Shown here: piece by piece, positions 47,564 to 58,261 of the stretch
Layout of the letters: each line of letters opens with the position of its first letter
Position numbering within the stretch: position 1 is the stretch's first letter
From: Devosia litorisediminis
Lineage (GTDB): Bacteria > Pseudomonadota > Alphaproteobacteria > Rhizobiales > Devosiaceae
NCBI RefSeq assembly: GCF_018334155.1
Contig: NZ_JAGXTP010000001.1
Span: forward strand, 2,480,001 to 2,544,000
Direction: 5' to 3'
DNA length: 64,000 bases
Notes under the pieces: model-generated
Database searches by the model: none
Told to the model about the DNA's origin: nothing
What the model saw: the letters and a program-made list of their open reading frames with translations, nothing else
Translations under genes and position numbers: made by a program

Positions 47564-48529
47564 TCAAGGCGTGCTGGCCTCACGGGATTTGGCACGGTCG
47601 AGCCCAAGATAGTGTTCGCGCAAAATCACGGCGATGCCCGAGGCGACAATGATCAGGGCGCCAGCGATCATTGTAATGGTGGGCACCTCCGCGAACACCA
47701 CCAGACCGATGATGATAGTCAGGATCAGCGAGACATATTCGAACGGGGCAATCACCGACATGTCCGCGTAGCGATAGCAGGAGGTGAGCAGCAACTGCCC
47801 TACCCCGCCGGCGAAACCTGCGCCGATAAGCAGCACCGCCTGTTCAGGCGTCGGTTTGACCCAGCCCAACGGGATGGTGAGCAACGACAATAGGCTAGCG
47901 CACATGAAGAAGTAGATGACGATCGTCTCGGTACGCTCGGTCTGGACCAGCTTTCGAACCTGCATCATGGCGAATGCAGAGAACACCGCTGCCCCCAAGG
48001 CTGCTGCTGCACCAATGGTTTCGCTGTTGCCAATCGGCGCGCCGCTGGAGAACAGCGTCAGGCGCGGCCACAAAATGATAACCACACCAACCAGGCCAAC
48101 CAGTACAGCGGTCCAGCGGAAGACATGCACACGCTCTTTGAGCAGCAAAGCGCTGAACACCACGATCAGCAGTGGTGCCGCATACCCAATCGCAGTGGTC
48201 TCAGGGAGCGGTAGCCGGGTCAACGCAAAAAAGCCCATGCCCATCGAGCACACGCCAATAAAGGAGCGCAGAACGTGGCCAAGGGGATTGCTGGTGTGCA
48301 GGGCCGTGCGCAGTTTCCGCCGCCAGGCAAGATAGGCAATCACCGGAATAATGGCGAAGAAGCACCGGAAAAAAACCAGTTCACCCGCCGGTACGGTTTC
48401 GGTCGCCTTGAGCAGCGTGGCCATCACCACGAAGCAGCATACTGACAAAACCTTGAGCGCGATGCCGCGCAGGGGACTTCCCGCATTGAGCGTGCGGTTG
48501 GGCGCAACGGTCGCTTTGGGAGGGGACAC
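47564..48529 (-). CDS. EamA/DMT-family transporter
   Basis: A 321-residue membrane protein with about ten helices in two EamA repeats, e.g. ETTAIGYAAPLLIVVFSALLL ahead of a KERV loop in the first half and FEYVSLILTIIIGLVVFAEVP in the second. GTG 48529 is chosen over a TTG two codons earlier for its spacing from a weak GAG. It differs clearly from the DMT protein near 5.2 kb. The substrate is unknown. Confidence 0.85.
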   Translation of the reverse strand: MSPPKATVAPNRTLNAGSPLRGIALKVLSVCCFVVMATLLKATETVPAGELVFFRCFFAIIPVIAYLAWRRKLRTALHTSNPLGHVLRSFIGVCSMGMGFFALTRLPLPETTAIGYAAPLLIVVFSALLLKERVHVFRWTAVLVGLVGVVIILWPRLTLFSSGAPIGNSETIGAAAALGAAVFSAFAMMQVRKLVQTERTETIVIYFFMCASLLSLLTIPLGWVKPTPEQAVLLIGAGFAGGVGQLLLTSCYRYADMSVIAPFEYVSLILTIIIGLVVFAEVPTITMIAGALIIVASGIAVILREHYLGLDRAKSREASTP

Positions 48530-48603
48530 GATCAACTCGTGGCTGGGATAGCGGCATGGGGTAGAGACCGGCGCAGCACATGGGTGGCGCGCCGGGTGAG
48601 AAA

Positions 48604-48795
48604 TCAGCCTTTGGCTGCTTCGAGCTTTTCCTTGGCCATGCGCGCGGTAGCGAAAGCCTTGTGTTCGGGGCCGACAGCGCTGCCGGTCTTGACCACCTTG
48701 CCGGTGGCGTCATGAAGTTCCCAATGCCAGTTGGCGTTAGGGCCGCTGCCGCCCTTGAGGCGCAGCTTGATTTGAAGCGAGTTATCCTGGGTCAT
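48604..48795 (-). CDS. Small hypothetical protein
   Basis: A 63-residue protein with a predicted beta-rich core (LQIKLRLKGG, ANWHWELHDATGKVVKTG) and a basic helix at the end. AAGG precedes the ATG. It resembles short conserved hypotheticals of Rhizobiales, but no function can be assigned. Confidence 0.65.
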   Translation of the reverse strand: MTQDNSLQIKLRLKGGSGPNANWHWELHDATGKVVKTGSAVGPEHKAFATARMAKEKLEAAKG

Positions 48796-48888
48796 GAAAG
48801 CCTTATGGCGCAGCTTGGCGCGGCGTGGAAGGGGGTGGATGAAAAAGATGCTGCATGCCGCATGCCAACCGGCGCTATGGCAACGGCT

Positions 48889-49251
48889 TTAGACCTCTGA
48901 CAACCTGACTTCGATCCGGTCCCCCCAAAAGGCGAGCATGTCACGAATAGGTTCCACCAAAGGGCATGGATCGGGATAGTACCAGACCTGATCCGTTCCG
49001 GTTGCCGTCAGGGTCTTGATGGTGCAGTACCAAGCCTCACCCTTATACGGGCAATGGGTGCGGGTTTCCGTTTCCTCGAGAATGCTAGGCTGGATATCCT
49101 CGCGCGGAAAATAGATTCGTAGCGGTGACCCCGGCTCATCGAGTTGCATGGCTTTGGTAGAGCTGGCGATCTCGGCGCCATCGAACAGTACGTGCGCCCG
49201 CCCCTTAATCGGCGAGATCTTGATATCCTTGTCGAGACATTGTGCTGTCAT
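48889..49251 (-). CDS. DUF427 domain-containing protein
   Basis: A 120-residue conserved hypothetical. It fits DUF427 (a small beta-barrel fold) with RAHVLFDGAEIASS, RIYFPREDI, the THCPYKGEAWY segment and WYYPDPCP. The ATG at 49251 is chosen since the domain starts shortly after; upstream in-frame codons are not supported. No catalytic role is established for the family. Confidence 0.85.
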   Translation of the reverse strand: MTAQCLDKDIKISPIKGRAHVLFDGAEIASSTKAMQLDEPGSPLRIYFPREDIQPSILEETETRTHCPYKGEAWYCTIKTLTATGTDQVWYYPDPCPLVEPIRDMLAFWGDRIEVRLSEV

Positions 49252-49323
49252 GATTGCCTGCCATCTCTGGGTTTGTTGGTTGAATAATAACAACGCACGA
49301 GGGTGATTGCGGTTCACCCGACC

Positions 49324-49352
49324 TTGACTCTGCAAAGGCTCAATCCTATATC
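49324..49352 (+). promoter_or_regulatory. groESL promoter, RpoH-like
   Basis: CTTGACT (-35) at 49323-49329, a 17-base spacer to TATATC at 49347-49352, with CCTATAT overlapping the -10. This agrees with alphaproteobacterial sigma-32 (CTTG...CCTATnT) and also with sigma-70. Confidence 0.75.
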
Positions 49353-49363
49353 CCTGCCACCTG

Positions 49364-49390
49364 TTAGCACTCTCCTTGTGTGAGTGCTAA
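49364..49390 (+). promoter_or_regulatory. CIRCE operator
   Basis: TTAGCACTC - nine bases - GAGTGCTAA, a perfect inverted repeat and the HrcA-binding consensus, located 43 bases before groES and just after the promoter. HrcA bound here represses groESL when chaperonin is in excess. Confidence 0.97.
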
Positions 49391-49433
49391 CAGCTCAGAA
49401 ATTGCATTCGAAATGCTGCTATAGGAGCAAATC

Positions 49434-49724
49434 ATGGGCTTCCGTCCTCTGCACGACCGCGTGGTCGTCCGCCGCCTCGACGGCGAAGAAAAGACCAAAG
49501 GCGGGATCATCATCCCCGACACTGCCAAGGAAAAGCCATCCGAGGGCGTCATCGTCTCGGTTGGCCCAGGCGCCCGCGACGACAACGGTAAAGTGACCGC
49601 ACTGGACGTCAAGTCCGGCGACCGCGTGCTGTTCGGCAAGTGGAGCGGCACCGAGGTCAAGGTCGACGGTGAAGACCTGCTGATCATGAAGGAAAGCGAC
49701 ATCATGGGCGTGATCGAAGGCTAA
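49434..49724 (+). CDS. groES: Co-chaperonin GroES
   Basis: A 96-residue GroES. It has the [12 protein letters not shown] start, the mobile-loop region [16 protein letters not shown] and the [15 protein letters not shown] segment. AGGAG lies seven bases before the ATG. It is the first gene of the groESL operon under CIRCE and an RpoH-like promoter. Confidence 0.98.
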   Translation: MGFRPLHDRVVVRRLDGEEKTKGGIIIPDTAKEKPSEGVIVSVGPGARDDNGKVTALDVKSGDRVLFGKWSGTEVKVDGEDLLIMKESDIMGVIEG

Positions 49725-51422
<1,698 letters not shown>

Positions 51423-51480
51423 GAAGTCCGACCCAGAAAGCTTTGGAGTTCGTTTCTTCCCAGTCACGGACTTCACGAGA

Positions 51481-51510
51481 AAGGCGCGGTGGCAACACCG
51501 CGCCTTTTTC
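51481..51510 (+). terminator. Intrinsic terminator of groESL
   Basis: Stem GGCGCGGTG (51483-51491), GCAA loop, stem CACCGCGCC (51496-51504), then TTTTTC. A nine-base-pair perfect stem with a T-run. Confidence 0.95.
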
Positions 51511-51578
51511 CTTGAACCCTACCGAAACCTTTCCACGACATTAAACATGGCGGCCCAAAAGCTGTTCCAGCCTGCTTG

Positions 51579-51594
51579 TTAAGACCCGGTTAAC
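51579..51594 (+). promoter_or_regulatory. CtrA-binding box
   Basis: TTAA - GACCCGG - TTAAC, a perfect match to the full CtrA motif TTAA-n7-TTAAC, 58 bases before the EF-hand gene start. CtrA is the cell-cycle master regulator of Alphaproteobacteria. Confidence 0.7.
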
Positions 51595-51651
51595 TGGACC
51601 CAACACTTTGTTGAGGCGACCAGTTTTTTGGTCACAACCACAAGGAGCGGC

Positions 51652-52389
51652 ATGTCGACAATCAGTGGCATAGGCGCACAATCAGCTTCACAGCTGACGC
51701 GCAACGCCTTCCAACCACCAAGCTTTGCCCGCTTGGACAAGAATGGCGATGACAGCCTGACGTTGAGCGAACTTGAGCTCAACGTCCCAAAGGGTGCATC
51801 GAGTGCGCAAGGCAAGAGCCGCGCGGAAGCTCTGTTCTCGGCAATGGACTCTGACAGTAACGGTAGTGTCACCAGCAGCGAGAAAGACGCGTTCGATGTC
51901 CAGATGGCCAATCGGCGGCAGACCATGGCGTTCATGGCTCAGCAAATGTCAGCGCCATCAAACGCAGATATCTTCGCCGACACCGACACAGATAGTGACG
52001 GCTCGGTGAGCCTCGCCGAGTTGGGTGCGGATGATGCTGCCACTTCGATCAGCAGTGAAGGACTGCAGAAGCTGTTCGACCTGATTGATGCAGATGGCGA
52101 TGGCTCGATCACCGAGAGCGAAAGCTCGACCTTTCTCGATTCCGTCAAAGCCGCGCTAGAAGACACAGCGGGTGCGGCCGGCGAACCAACTCGCGGTGGA
52201 CCACCGCCGGGTGGCCCTCCTCCAGGCGGGCCGCCGCCCGGTGGGCCACCACCGGCAACCGCAGAAGATGAAGAGACCACGGACGGCACGACGACGAGTT
52301 TGTTGGCCACTGCCCAGAATGCCTACACAGCAAGCGCACAACAGACACTGCTCGAACAGTTGACATCCATCTTCAGCACCTCAGCATGA
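51652..52389 (+). CDS. EF-hand calcium-binding protein with GGPPP repeats
   Basis: A 245-residue protein with four EF-hand-like loops: 29-40 (DKNGDDSLTLSE), 66-77 (DSDSNGSVTSSE), 112-123 (DTDSDGSVSLAE) and 146-157 (DADGDGSITESE), all with acidic ligands in place, so calcium binding is likely. Residues 182-201 are four GGPPP repeats, followed by an acidic Thr-rich stretch. No signal peptide is seen; secretion by another route is possible. ATG 51652 has AAGGAG five bases before. A CtrA box lies upstream. Function is unknown. Confidence 0.85.
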   Translation: MSTISGIGAQSASQLTRNAFQPPSFARLDKNGDDSLTLSELELNVPKGASSAQGKSRAEALFSAMDSDSNGSVTSSEKDAFDVQMANRRQTMAFMAQQMSAPSNADIFADTDTDSDGSVSLAELGADDAATSISSEGLQKLFDLIDADGDGSITESESSTFLDSVKAALEDTAGAAGEPTRGGPPPGGPPPGGPPPGGPPPATAEDEETTDGTTTSLLATAQNAYTASAQQTLLEQLTSIFSTSA

Positions 52390-52503
52390 TCAGGTCGGGG
52401 GCGTACGCGCCCCCTCAACCATTTCAGCATGCCCGTTGCACATGTTAATGCCCCTGCAAGAGCTGCGTACAGCTAGCATGAGCAAAACTGAGGGGACGAT
52501 TCG

Positions 52504-52740
52504 ATGCGACCACCAAGAAGGACGGGTAGCGCGCTGGACAATGCCGAGGCAGCATTCAAGGCGGCGACGAGTAAGCCGGTCGAGACGGCGCCAAAGGCCA
52601 AGATCATTCCCGAAGGCAAGGAAATGGTGTCGCTGCGGCTGGACCGTGCTGTGCTGGAGCATTTCCAGGATGATGGCCCGGGCTGGCAGGACCGCATCAA
52701 TGACGCACTGCGCGCAGCCGCCGGGCTGGACGAGGTTTAA
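52504..52740 (+). CDS. Orphan BrnA-like antitoxin family protein
   Basis: A 78-residue protein with a basic N-terminal half and a C-terminal ribbon-helix-helix-like segment (KEMVSLRLDRAVLEHFQDDGPGWQDRINDAL), matching BrnA antitoxins. GAGGGG precedes the ATG. The toxin partner brnT normally sits directly upstream, but the preceding 114 bases encode nothing similar, so this is an orphan and may act as a stand-alone regulator. Confidence 0.8.
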   Translation: MRPPRRTGSALDNAEAAFKAATSKPVETAPKAKIIPEGKEMVSLRLDRAVLEHFQDDGPGWQDRINDALRAAAGLDEV

Positions 52741-52748
52741 CCCCTACC

Positions 52749-53498
52749 CTAGCGGAAGAACAGCAGGCGCAGGGCCAGGGCGATCGAGACCACAACGACC
52801 AGTGGCCGGATCAACCGGGCGCCGAAGCGAATACCTGTGCGCGCACCAATGTAGCCACCCAGCAATTGGCCTGCCGCCATGGCCAGAGCGGCAGGCCAGA
52901 CGACATCGCCCGCAGTGATGAAAATCGTCAGGGCCGCCAGATTTGAGGTGACATTGAGGATCTTGGTATTGCCTGAGGCTCTGGTAAGCCCGAGACCGAA
53001 CAGCATTACGAAGCCGATGGTGAAGAACGAGCCGGTCCCCGGTCCGAAGATGCCGTCATAGAACCCGACAGCGAAGCCCAGTAGCGGGACAAACCGATGG
53101 AACGGCAGACGCGCCGCCTTGTCGACGTCGGACAGGTTGGGCGCGAAGAGGAAATACAGCGCAATACCAATCAGGGCGATCGGCACGGCGATGTTGAGCA
53201 GGCTGGTGTCGATCTGCTTGACGATCAGCGCCCCGCAGAAGCTGCCGGCATAGGTCAGCGCAATGGCGGGGATCAGCGCTGGCAGATTGATGAAGCCACG
53301 GCGCCAATAGGTGAACGCTGCCATCCCGGTGCCGAACACCGATTGCAGCTTATTAGTGGCCAGGGCGGCGACAGGTGGCAGACCTGCAGACAGCAAGGCC
53401 GGCAGCGCTATCATGCCGCCGCCGCCTGCTATGGCATCAACAAAACCGGCCAGCAGACCGACGCCAGCCAGTGCCAGCAGAACCAGAGGATCGAGCAT
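52749..53498 (-). CDS. TauE/SafE-family permease
   Basis: A 249-residue membrane protein with seven to eight helices and the family's GFVDAIAGGGGMI start and the GxYDGIFGPGTGSF repeat in the middle. TauE/SafE proteins export sulfite, sulfoacetate or other small anions; the substrate is not predictable here. It begins six bases after the glycosyltransferase gene ends and is convergent with the BrnA-like gene. Confidence 0.9.
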   Translation of the reverse strand: MLDPLVLLALAGVGLLAGFVDAIAGGGGMIALPALLSAGLPPVAALATNKLQSVFGTGMAAFTYWRRGFINLPALIPAIALTYAGSFCGALIVKQIDTSLLNIAVPIALIGIALYFLFAPNLSDVDKAARLPFHRFVPLLGFAVGFYDGIFGPGTGSFFTIGFVMLFGLGLTRASGNTKILNVTSNLAALTIFITAGDVVWPAALAMAAGQLLGGYIGARTGIRFGARLIRPLVVVVSIALALRLLFFR

Positions 53499-53504
53499 GA
53501 TGGA

Positions 53505-54728
53505 TCAGGTCCGATCCAGTTCGCGCCGGCGCTGCATCGGGTCGTCAGGCGTTGGCACCTCGGCGACGCGCCGCTCATAGATGGGGATATTGATCATGGA
53601 GGACATGAAGCCACTCATCATCAGTTGGAAGCCCGACACCAGTGCCGTCATGGCAAGGATAACCGGGCGCATGGTCCTGCTCGGATTGAGTGGGCCGAAA
53701 TCGCGCACGGCCCATTCTCCAACCCCCCAGACCAGAGCGGCAAAACCGATCATCATGAGCAACACCGCAACGAGCAGAGTACGCTCTAGGGTCAGCCCCT
53801 CAAGCAGGCGGTCGTAACTGCCTGATCGCGGTATAAAACCGTAGCGCGAGGCAAAGCGACGGCCAATCACAGCAAAGGAAATAGACTGCAGCCCCACAAT
53901 GATACAGAGCGCTGCCACGAGGAATGTGTGGACATCGAAACTGACGCCGCCCAGGCGCAAAGGACCGGGCAGCAGAATGGCACCGACTAGCAGGCCCAGG
54001 CACAACAGGGCAATGCCGGGATAGAGAAACAGCCAGCGCGGTGAGAACAGCAGCAGAAAGCGCAAATGGCGCCAGCCGTCGCGGAAAGACCGCAAATGGG
54101 GAGGTCGGGAACGACCATCCTTGGCCAGGGTGGTGGGTACTTCGCGCACATCAAGGCGTGCCAGCGTCGCTTTCACCACCATTTCGGAGGCGAACTCCAT
54201 GCCGGTGGTACGCAGGTTGAGGTTCAGCACTGCGGCGCGCGAAAAACCGCGCAAGCCGCAATGAAAATCGCGGATCGGGGTCCGGAACAGCAGCCGACCC
54301 AGTGCGCTCAGGACCGGATTGCCAATGTAACGATGATGCCATGGCATGGCGCCAGGCGCGACACCGCCTGCAAATCGGTTGCCCATGACCAGATCTGCCC
54401 CGTCGCGCAGTTGGGCAACGAAGGCATCAAGGCGGGAAAAGTCGTAGCTGTCGTCAGCGTCGCCCATGATGATGTAGCGGCCGCGTGCGGCGTTGATGCC
54501 TCCGGCAAGAGCGGCGCCGTAGCCGCGCTCCTCGATGGGGACAACGACAGCACCTGCCGCTTCAGCAATCTTGCGCGATCCGTCTGTGGAGCCATTGTCG
54601 GCGATCAGCACCTCACCCTTGATGCCGGATGACTGCAGAAAGCTGCTCGCCTTGGCGATGCAAATCGCCAAGGTCTCTGCCTCATTCAGGCACGGCATCA
54701 GTATGGTCAGCTCAAGTTGCTTCGCCAA
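53505..54728 (-). CDS. Family 2 glycosyltransferase with C-terminal membrane helices
   Basis: A 407-residue GT-A enzyme. The catalytic domain (about 1-230) has MPCLNEAETL, ADNGSTDGS and the metal-binding GDADDSYDF (DxD type); the C-terminal part has four hydrophobic helices. This is the plan of polyprenyl-phosphate sugar transferases (DPM-like), so a role in envelope glycan synthesis is likely. The start is TTG 54728, five bases after a G-rich ribosome site. It follows hisG by 87 bases. Confidence 0.88.
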   Translation of the reverse strand: MAKQLELTILMPCLNEAETLAICIAKASSFLQSSGIKGEVLIADNGSTDGSRKIAEAAGAVVVPIEERGYGAALAGGINAARGRYIIMGDADDSYDFSRLDAFVAQLRDGADLVMGNRFAGGVAPGAMPWHHRYIGNPVLSALGRLLFRTPIRDFHCGLRGFSRAAVLNLNLRTTGMEFASEMVVKATLARLDVREVPTTLAKDGRSRPPHLRSFRDGWRHLRFLLLFSPRWLFLYPGIALLCLGLLVGAILLPGPLRLGGVSFDVHTFLVAALCIIVGLQSISFAVIGRRFASRYGFIPRSGSYDRLLEGLTLERTLLVAVLLMMIGFAALVWGVGEWAVRDFGPLNPSRTMRPVILAMTALVSGFQLMMSGFMSSMINIPIYERRVAEVPTPDDPMQRRRELDRT

Positions 54729-54815
54729 GTTGCCCCCCAGGCAAGAGTGGCACAGTTGTGCCGTGAATCGGCGGGTCGTGGCAATCGGGCCGGCGGCCGA
54801 AAATGCCGCCTGTTG

Positions 54816-55523
54816 TCAGAGGCCAGAACTCACGCCGATGTCGCCGAGAACCTGCTCCAGCGTGGCGCGACGTTCTGGGGACCAGTCTGCAGTTCGCGAA
54901 ACGATAAGGCAGGCTTCACTCCTGAGCATCACACCATCTTCAAGCACACGCAGACCATTGGCGGCGAGCGTGGAGCCCGTGGTGGTGATGTCGACCACGA
55001 TATCGGCAACCCCTGATGCCGGGGCAGCTTCGGTGGCGCCCAGACTTTCAACCGTGCGATATTCGGCTATGCCGGCCTTGGCAAAATGCTGGCGGGTAAT
55101 GGTGATATACTTGGTGGCGATGCGCAGCCAGCGACCATGGCGGGCGCGGAAGTCCGACGCGACATCGGCCAGATCGTGCATGTGGGTGACATCAATCCAG
55201 GACTCAGGGACAGCGACAACGCAGTCTGCCTTGCCAAAGTCGAGCTTGCTGGCGATCGACACGCTGGCCGGGCCGGTCTCACTGGTTTCGTGAATAAGGT
55301 CGAGCCCGGTGACGCCGACATCGATATTGCCGCGGATCAGTTCGCGGGCAATTTCAGAGGCTGGAAAGAAGCGCACGGTGACATCGGGCATGCCCTCGAT
55401 AGCGCCGAGATAAGAGCGCGCGCCGCCGGGGCGGGTAATGGTCATGCCTTTGGCGGCAAACCAGTCGCGTGTCAGTTCTTCCAGACGCCCTTTGGAGGGC
55501 ACGGCCAGGGTAATGCCGGTCAT
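54816..55523 (-). CDS. hisG: ATP phosphoribosyltransferase, short form
   Basis: A 235-residue catalytic subunit (HisGS) for the first step of histidine synthesis. It contains AVPSKGRL, the GVTGLDLI segment and the PRPP-binding VDITTTGSTLAANGL. It lacks the C-terminal regulatory domain of long HisG and so needs HisZ, whose gene overlaps by four bases directly upstream. Confidence 0.96.
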   Translation of the reverse strand: MTGITLAVPSKGRLEELTRDWFAAKGMTITRPGGARSYLGAIEGMPDVTVRFFPASEIARELIRGNIDVGVTGLDLIHETSETGPASVSIASKLDFGKADCVVAVPESWIDVTHMHDLADVASDFRARHGRWLRIATKYITITRQHFAKAGIAEYRTVESLGATEAAPASGVADIVVDITTTGSTLAANGLRVLEDGVMLRSEACLIVSRTADWSPERRATLEQVLGDIGVSSGL

Positions 55524-56584
55524 GATGCGACCTCCGCTTCGAGACGATCAACCCAGACAGAACAGCCGGAGGCGGCGATGGGTGCAGTGGCGCCGAGGCG
55601 TTCTAGCAGACGATCATACTGGCCGCCCGAGGCGAGAATTTCGCCGCTGGGACCGGTGAGTTCAAAAACGATACCGGTGTAGTAATCGAGGCGTGGCGAA
55701 AAACTGGCGTCAAAGCTTACCCGGGCTTCGCCCAGGCCATTGAGGTGGCGGCGCAGGGCACGGATGGGGGCACCAAGCATCAGCTTGTGCTGAGCGGCCA
55801 GTGCCTCAATCTGCGTGAGTGCCTGCAGCACGGAGCCGGAAATAGCCAGATAATCACGCAGCAATTTGAGCGTTTCAGGCGGCACATGCGCCGCGTCGAG
55901 CGCCTGCTGCTCAAGATAGCGATCAGCGATTTCGTCTGGCGTACGACCTTCGGAAAGGCTGAGACCCGACGCCACCATCTGCGCTGTGACATCTTCGACC
56001 AGTTCTTCGCGACTGGGCTGAGCCTCGCGCGGCATGTCGGGTGCTGCCTCAAGGCGTGTCAGCAGCCGATTGAGCGCTTCGGTGTGACCGAAGCGGTTGC
56101 GAATACGTGGACGCCAGGCGTCAGGCATGTCGGCCTGGGCCAGCAGGCCCTCGAACAAGCCAACGCCACCCAGACGAACCTGCGGCGCGACACCAAAAAT
56201 CGACAGCGCCGCGCGGGCAAATGTCAGCACCTGATCAAGCGCAACATCGCCATCGGGCTGGGCCAGCAACTCGATACCGGCCTGGTCGAATTCGGCTGCG
56301 CCGGTTTCGCGCTGGCGGAAGATGGGGCCGAGATAGGAGAAGGCTGCCGGCTTGCCGACACCATCAGCGATGTAGGCCTGGGCAATCGGCAGGGTGAAAT
56401 CGGGGCGCAGACAATGTTCGGCGCCGGTCGCATCGGTCGTCAGCAACAGCCGACGCCCGAACTCTTCACCTGCCAGATCGAAATAAGGATCGGCCGAGAG
56501 CAAGAGCGGCGGCGTGGCGCGGGTTGCGCCCTGCGCCTCGACCAGTGCCTCAAGATTGGCGCGACGGAGCGCTGCGCCGCTCAT
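55520..56584 (-). CDS. hisZ: ATP phosphoribosyltransferase regulatory subunit
   Basis: A 354-residue HisRS-like protein without tRNA-charging function that activates and regulates short HisG. Class II synthetase-like segments remain ([30 protein letters not shown], a late [12 protein letters not shown] and GGQYDRL), but the anticodon-binding domain is missing. Its ATG overlaps the hisS stop by four bases (ATGA), and its stop overlaps the hisG start likewise, giving three coupled genes. Confidence 0.95.
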   Translation of the reverse strand: MSGAALRRANLEALVEAQGATRATPPLLLSADPYFDLAGEEFGRRLLLTTDATGAEHCLRPDFTLPIAQAYIADGVGKPAAFSYLGPIFRQRETGAAEFDQAGIELLAQPDGDVALDQVLTFARAALSIFGVAPQVRLGGVGLFEGLLAQADMPDAWRPRIRNRFGHTEALNRLLTRLEAAPDMPREAQPSREELVEDVTAQMVASGLSLSEGRTPDEIADRYLEQQALDAAHVPPETLKLLRDYLAISGSVLQALTQIEALAAQHKLMLGAPIRALRRHLNGLGEARVSFDASFSPRLDYYTGIVFELTGPSGEILASGGQYDRLLERLGATAPIAASGCSVWVDRLEAEVAS

Positions 56585-58077
56585 TGTTCGCTCAGCAGCT
56601 GCTGGATGGCGGAGACGAGGTCTTCGCGCTTGATTTCGAACTGGCCGGGGCGCGCCGCTTTCCATTCAGCATTGTCTGTGATCTCGGCAGCAGCCTGTTT
56701 CCCGGCCACCAGATCTTTGACCTGCAAAATGCCCTGCTCGCGTTCCTGACTGCCCTCGATAATGACGGCTGGTGCGTTGCGCTTATCGGCATAGGCGACC
56801 TGCTTGCCGAAATTCTTGGTGTTGCCGAGGAACATTTCGGCGCGAATGCCGGCCTTGCGAAGCTCCGACACCATGGCCTGGTAGCCCGCGGTCTGATCCT
56901 TATCCATCACCAGCACGACAACGGGGCCAACAGGCTCGGCTGCGTCGAGATTACCGGTGAGCTTGAGCGCACTGGCCAGACGCGAAACGCCGATCGAGAA
57001 GCCGGTGGCTGGAACGGGTTCGCGCCGGAAGCGTGAGACCAGACCATCATAGCGACCGCCACCGCCGACCGAGCCGAAGACGACGTCTTGGCCCTTTTCG
57101 TTCTGTACCTTGAAGGTCAGTTCGATCTCAAAGACTGGACCGGTGTAGTATTCGAGGCCACGCACCACCGATGGGTCGAGCATGACGCGATCACCAAAGC
57201 CGCTGGCCTGGACCAGACCGAAGATGGTGGCCAATTCCTGTACACCGGCCATGCCAGCGTCAGAACCACCAATCAGACCCGCCAGTGTGTTGATGGTGCC
57301 CACAACATGGGCATTGCTGCCGCGCTCCACGCCGTTAGCGGGTTCACCGCTGGCAACATAATCGAGCAGTGGTTCAATCTGGTCGGGGGTCAGACCGGCG
57401 CCCTTGGTGAAGTCGCCGCTTTCATCCTTGCGACCTGCACCGAGCAGCAGCCTGACGCCGTCGGTGCCGAACTTGTCGAGCTTGTCGATGGCGCGCAGCA
57501 CGGTGAGTTTCTGCTCGTCGGAGGTGACGCCAGCGGTGGCGAGGACGCCGTCGAGCACCTTTCGATTATTGACCCGCACGACGTACTGGCCCTGAAGGCC
57601 CAACGCATCCATGACGTCGGCCATCATCATGCACATTTCCGCGTCGGCCTCGGGGCTGGCGGAGCCGACCGTATCGGCGTCAAATTGCATGAACTGGCGG
57701 AAACGGCCCGGACCGGGCTTTTCATTACGGAACACATAGCCCTGACGATAGGAGCGATAGGGCTTGGGCAGGGTTTCAAAGTTCTCGGCGAAATACCGGG
57801 CCAGCGGCGCTGTCAGATCGTAGCGCAGGCTCATCCACTGCTCGTCATCGTCCTGCAGAGAGAACACGCCGGCATTGGGCCGATCGGTATCGGGGAGGAA
57901 TTTGCCGAGGGTTTCGGTGAGCTCAAGCAGCGGGGTTTCGACGGGATCAAAACCATAGCGCTCATAGACCGCCTTGATCTTGTCCATCATGGTGCCAACC
58001 GCAGCGATGTCGCCGGGCGTACGGTCTTCAAAACCGCGTGGCAGACGCGGGGCAATCAGCTTGGCTTTTTCGGTCAT
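56581..58077 (-). CDS. hisS: Histidyl-tRNA synthetase
   Basis: A 498-residue class II synthetase. Motif 2 region reads [20 protein letters not shown], the HisA motif [11 protein letters not shown], and motif 3 has [10 protein letters not shown]; a C-terminal anticodon domain follows. ATG 58077 is chosen, with AGGA upstream and homology starting there; longer in-frame codons upstream cross the structured non-coding region. Alphaproteobacterial HisRS is a distinct lineage that charges a tRNA-His without G-1, matching the tRNA at 63007-63083. Confidence 0.95.
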   Translation of the reverse strand: MTEKAKLIAPRLPRGFEDRTPGDIAAVGTMMDKIKAVYERYGFDPVETPLLELTETLGKFLPDTDRPNAGVFSLQDDDEQWMSLRYDLTAPLARYFAENFETLPKPYRSYRQGYVFRNEKPGPGRFRQFMQFDADTVGSASPEADAEMCMMMADVMDALGLQGQYVVRVNNRKVLDGVLATAGVTSDEQKLTVLRAIDKLDKFGTDGVRLLLGAGRKDESGDFTKGAGLTPDQIEPLLDYVASGEPANGVERGSNAHVVGTINTLAGLIGGSDAGMAGVQELATIFGLVQASGFGDRVMLDPSVVRGLEYYTGPVFEIELTFKVQNEKGQDVVFGSVGGGGRYDGLVSRFRREPVPATGFSIGVSRLASALKLTGNLDAAEPVGPVVVLVMDKDQTAGYQAMVSELRKAGIRAEMFLGNTKNFGKQVAYADKRNAPAVIIEGSQEREQGILQVKDLVAGKQAAAEITDNAEWKAARPGQFEIKREDLVSAIQQLLSEQ

Positions 58078-58099
58078 TTTGGCGGTCCTGCTGGGTCGG

Positions 58100-58261
58100 G
58101 GTGTTGTTAGCGGATCAAGGTGTTCGAGACAACAGCCGCGCCGATGCTCCGGTCCATTCGGTGAATGGCCGGGTATCGAAAACGGACGGTCCCCGAGACG
58201 GTGTTTCGCCTCTGAGAAAATTTTAGGGACACGAAGACCGCCTCGGGGCACCGGTTTTTTT
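58100..58261 (+). ncRNA. Candidate small RNA with intrinsic terminator
   Basis: On the plus strand two strong hairpins end in a T-run. Hairpin 1 (58143-58177): CCGG-(T)-CCATT pairs with AATGG-CCGG around CGGTG, flanked by GAT/ATC. Hairpin 2 (58188-58252): GGT-CCCCGAG-CGG...TTCG pairs with CGAA-CCG-CTCGGGG-ACC. Seven T residues follow at 58255-58261. This is the outline of a terminated small RNA, divergent from hisS. The 5' end is a guess; no known RNA family was recognised. Confidence 0.5.
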
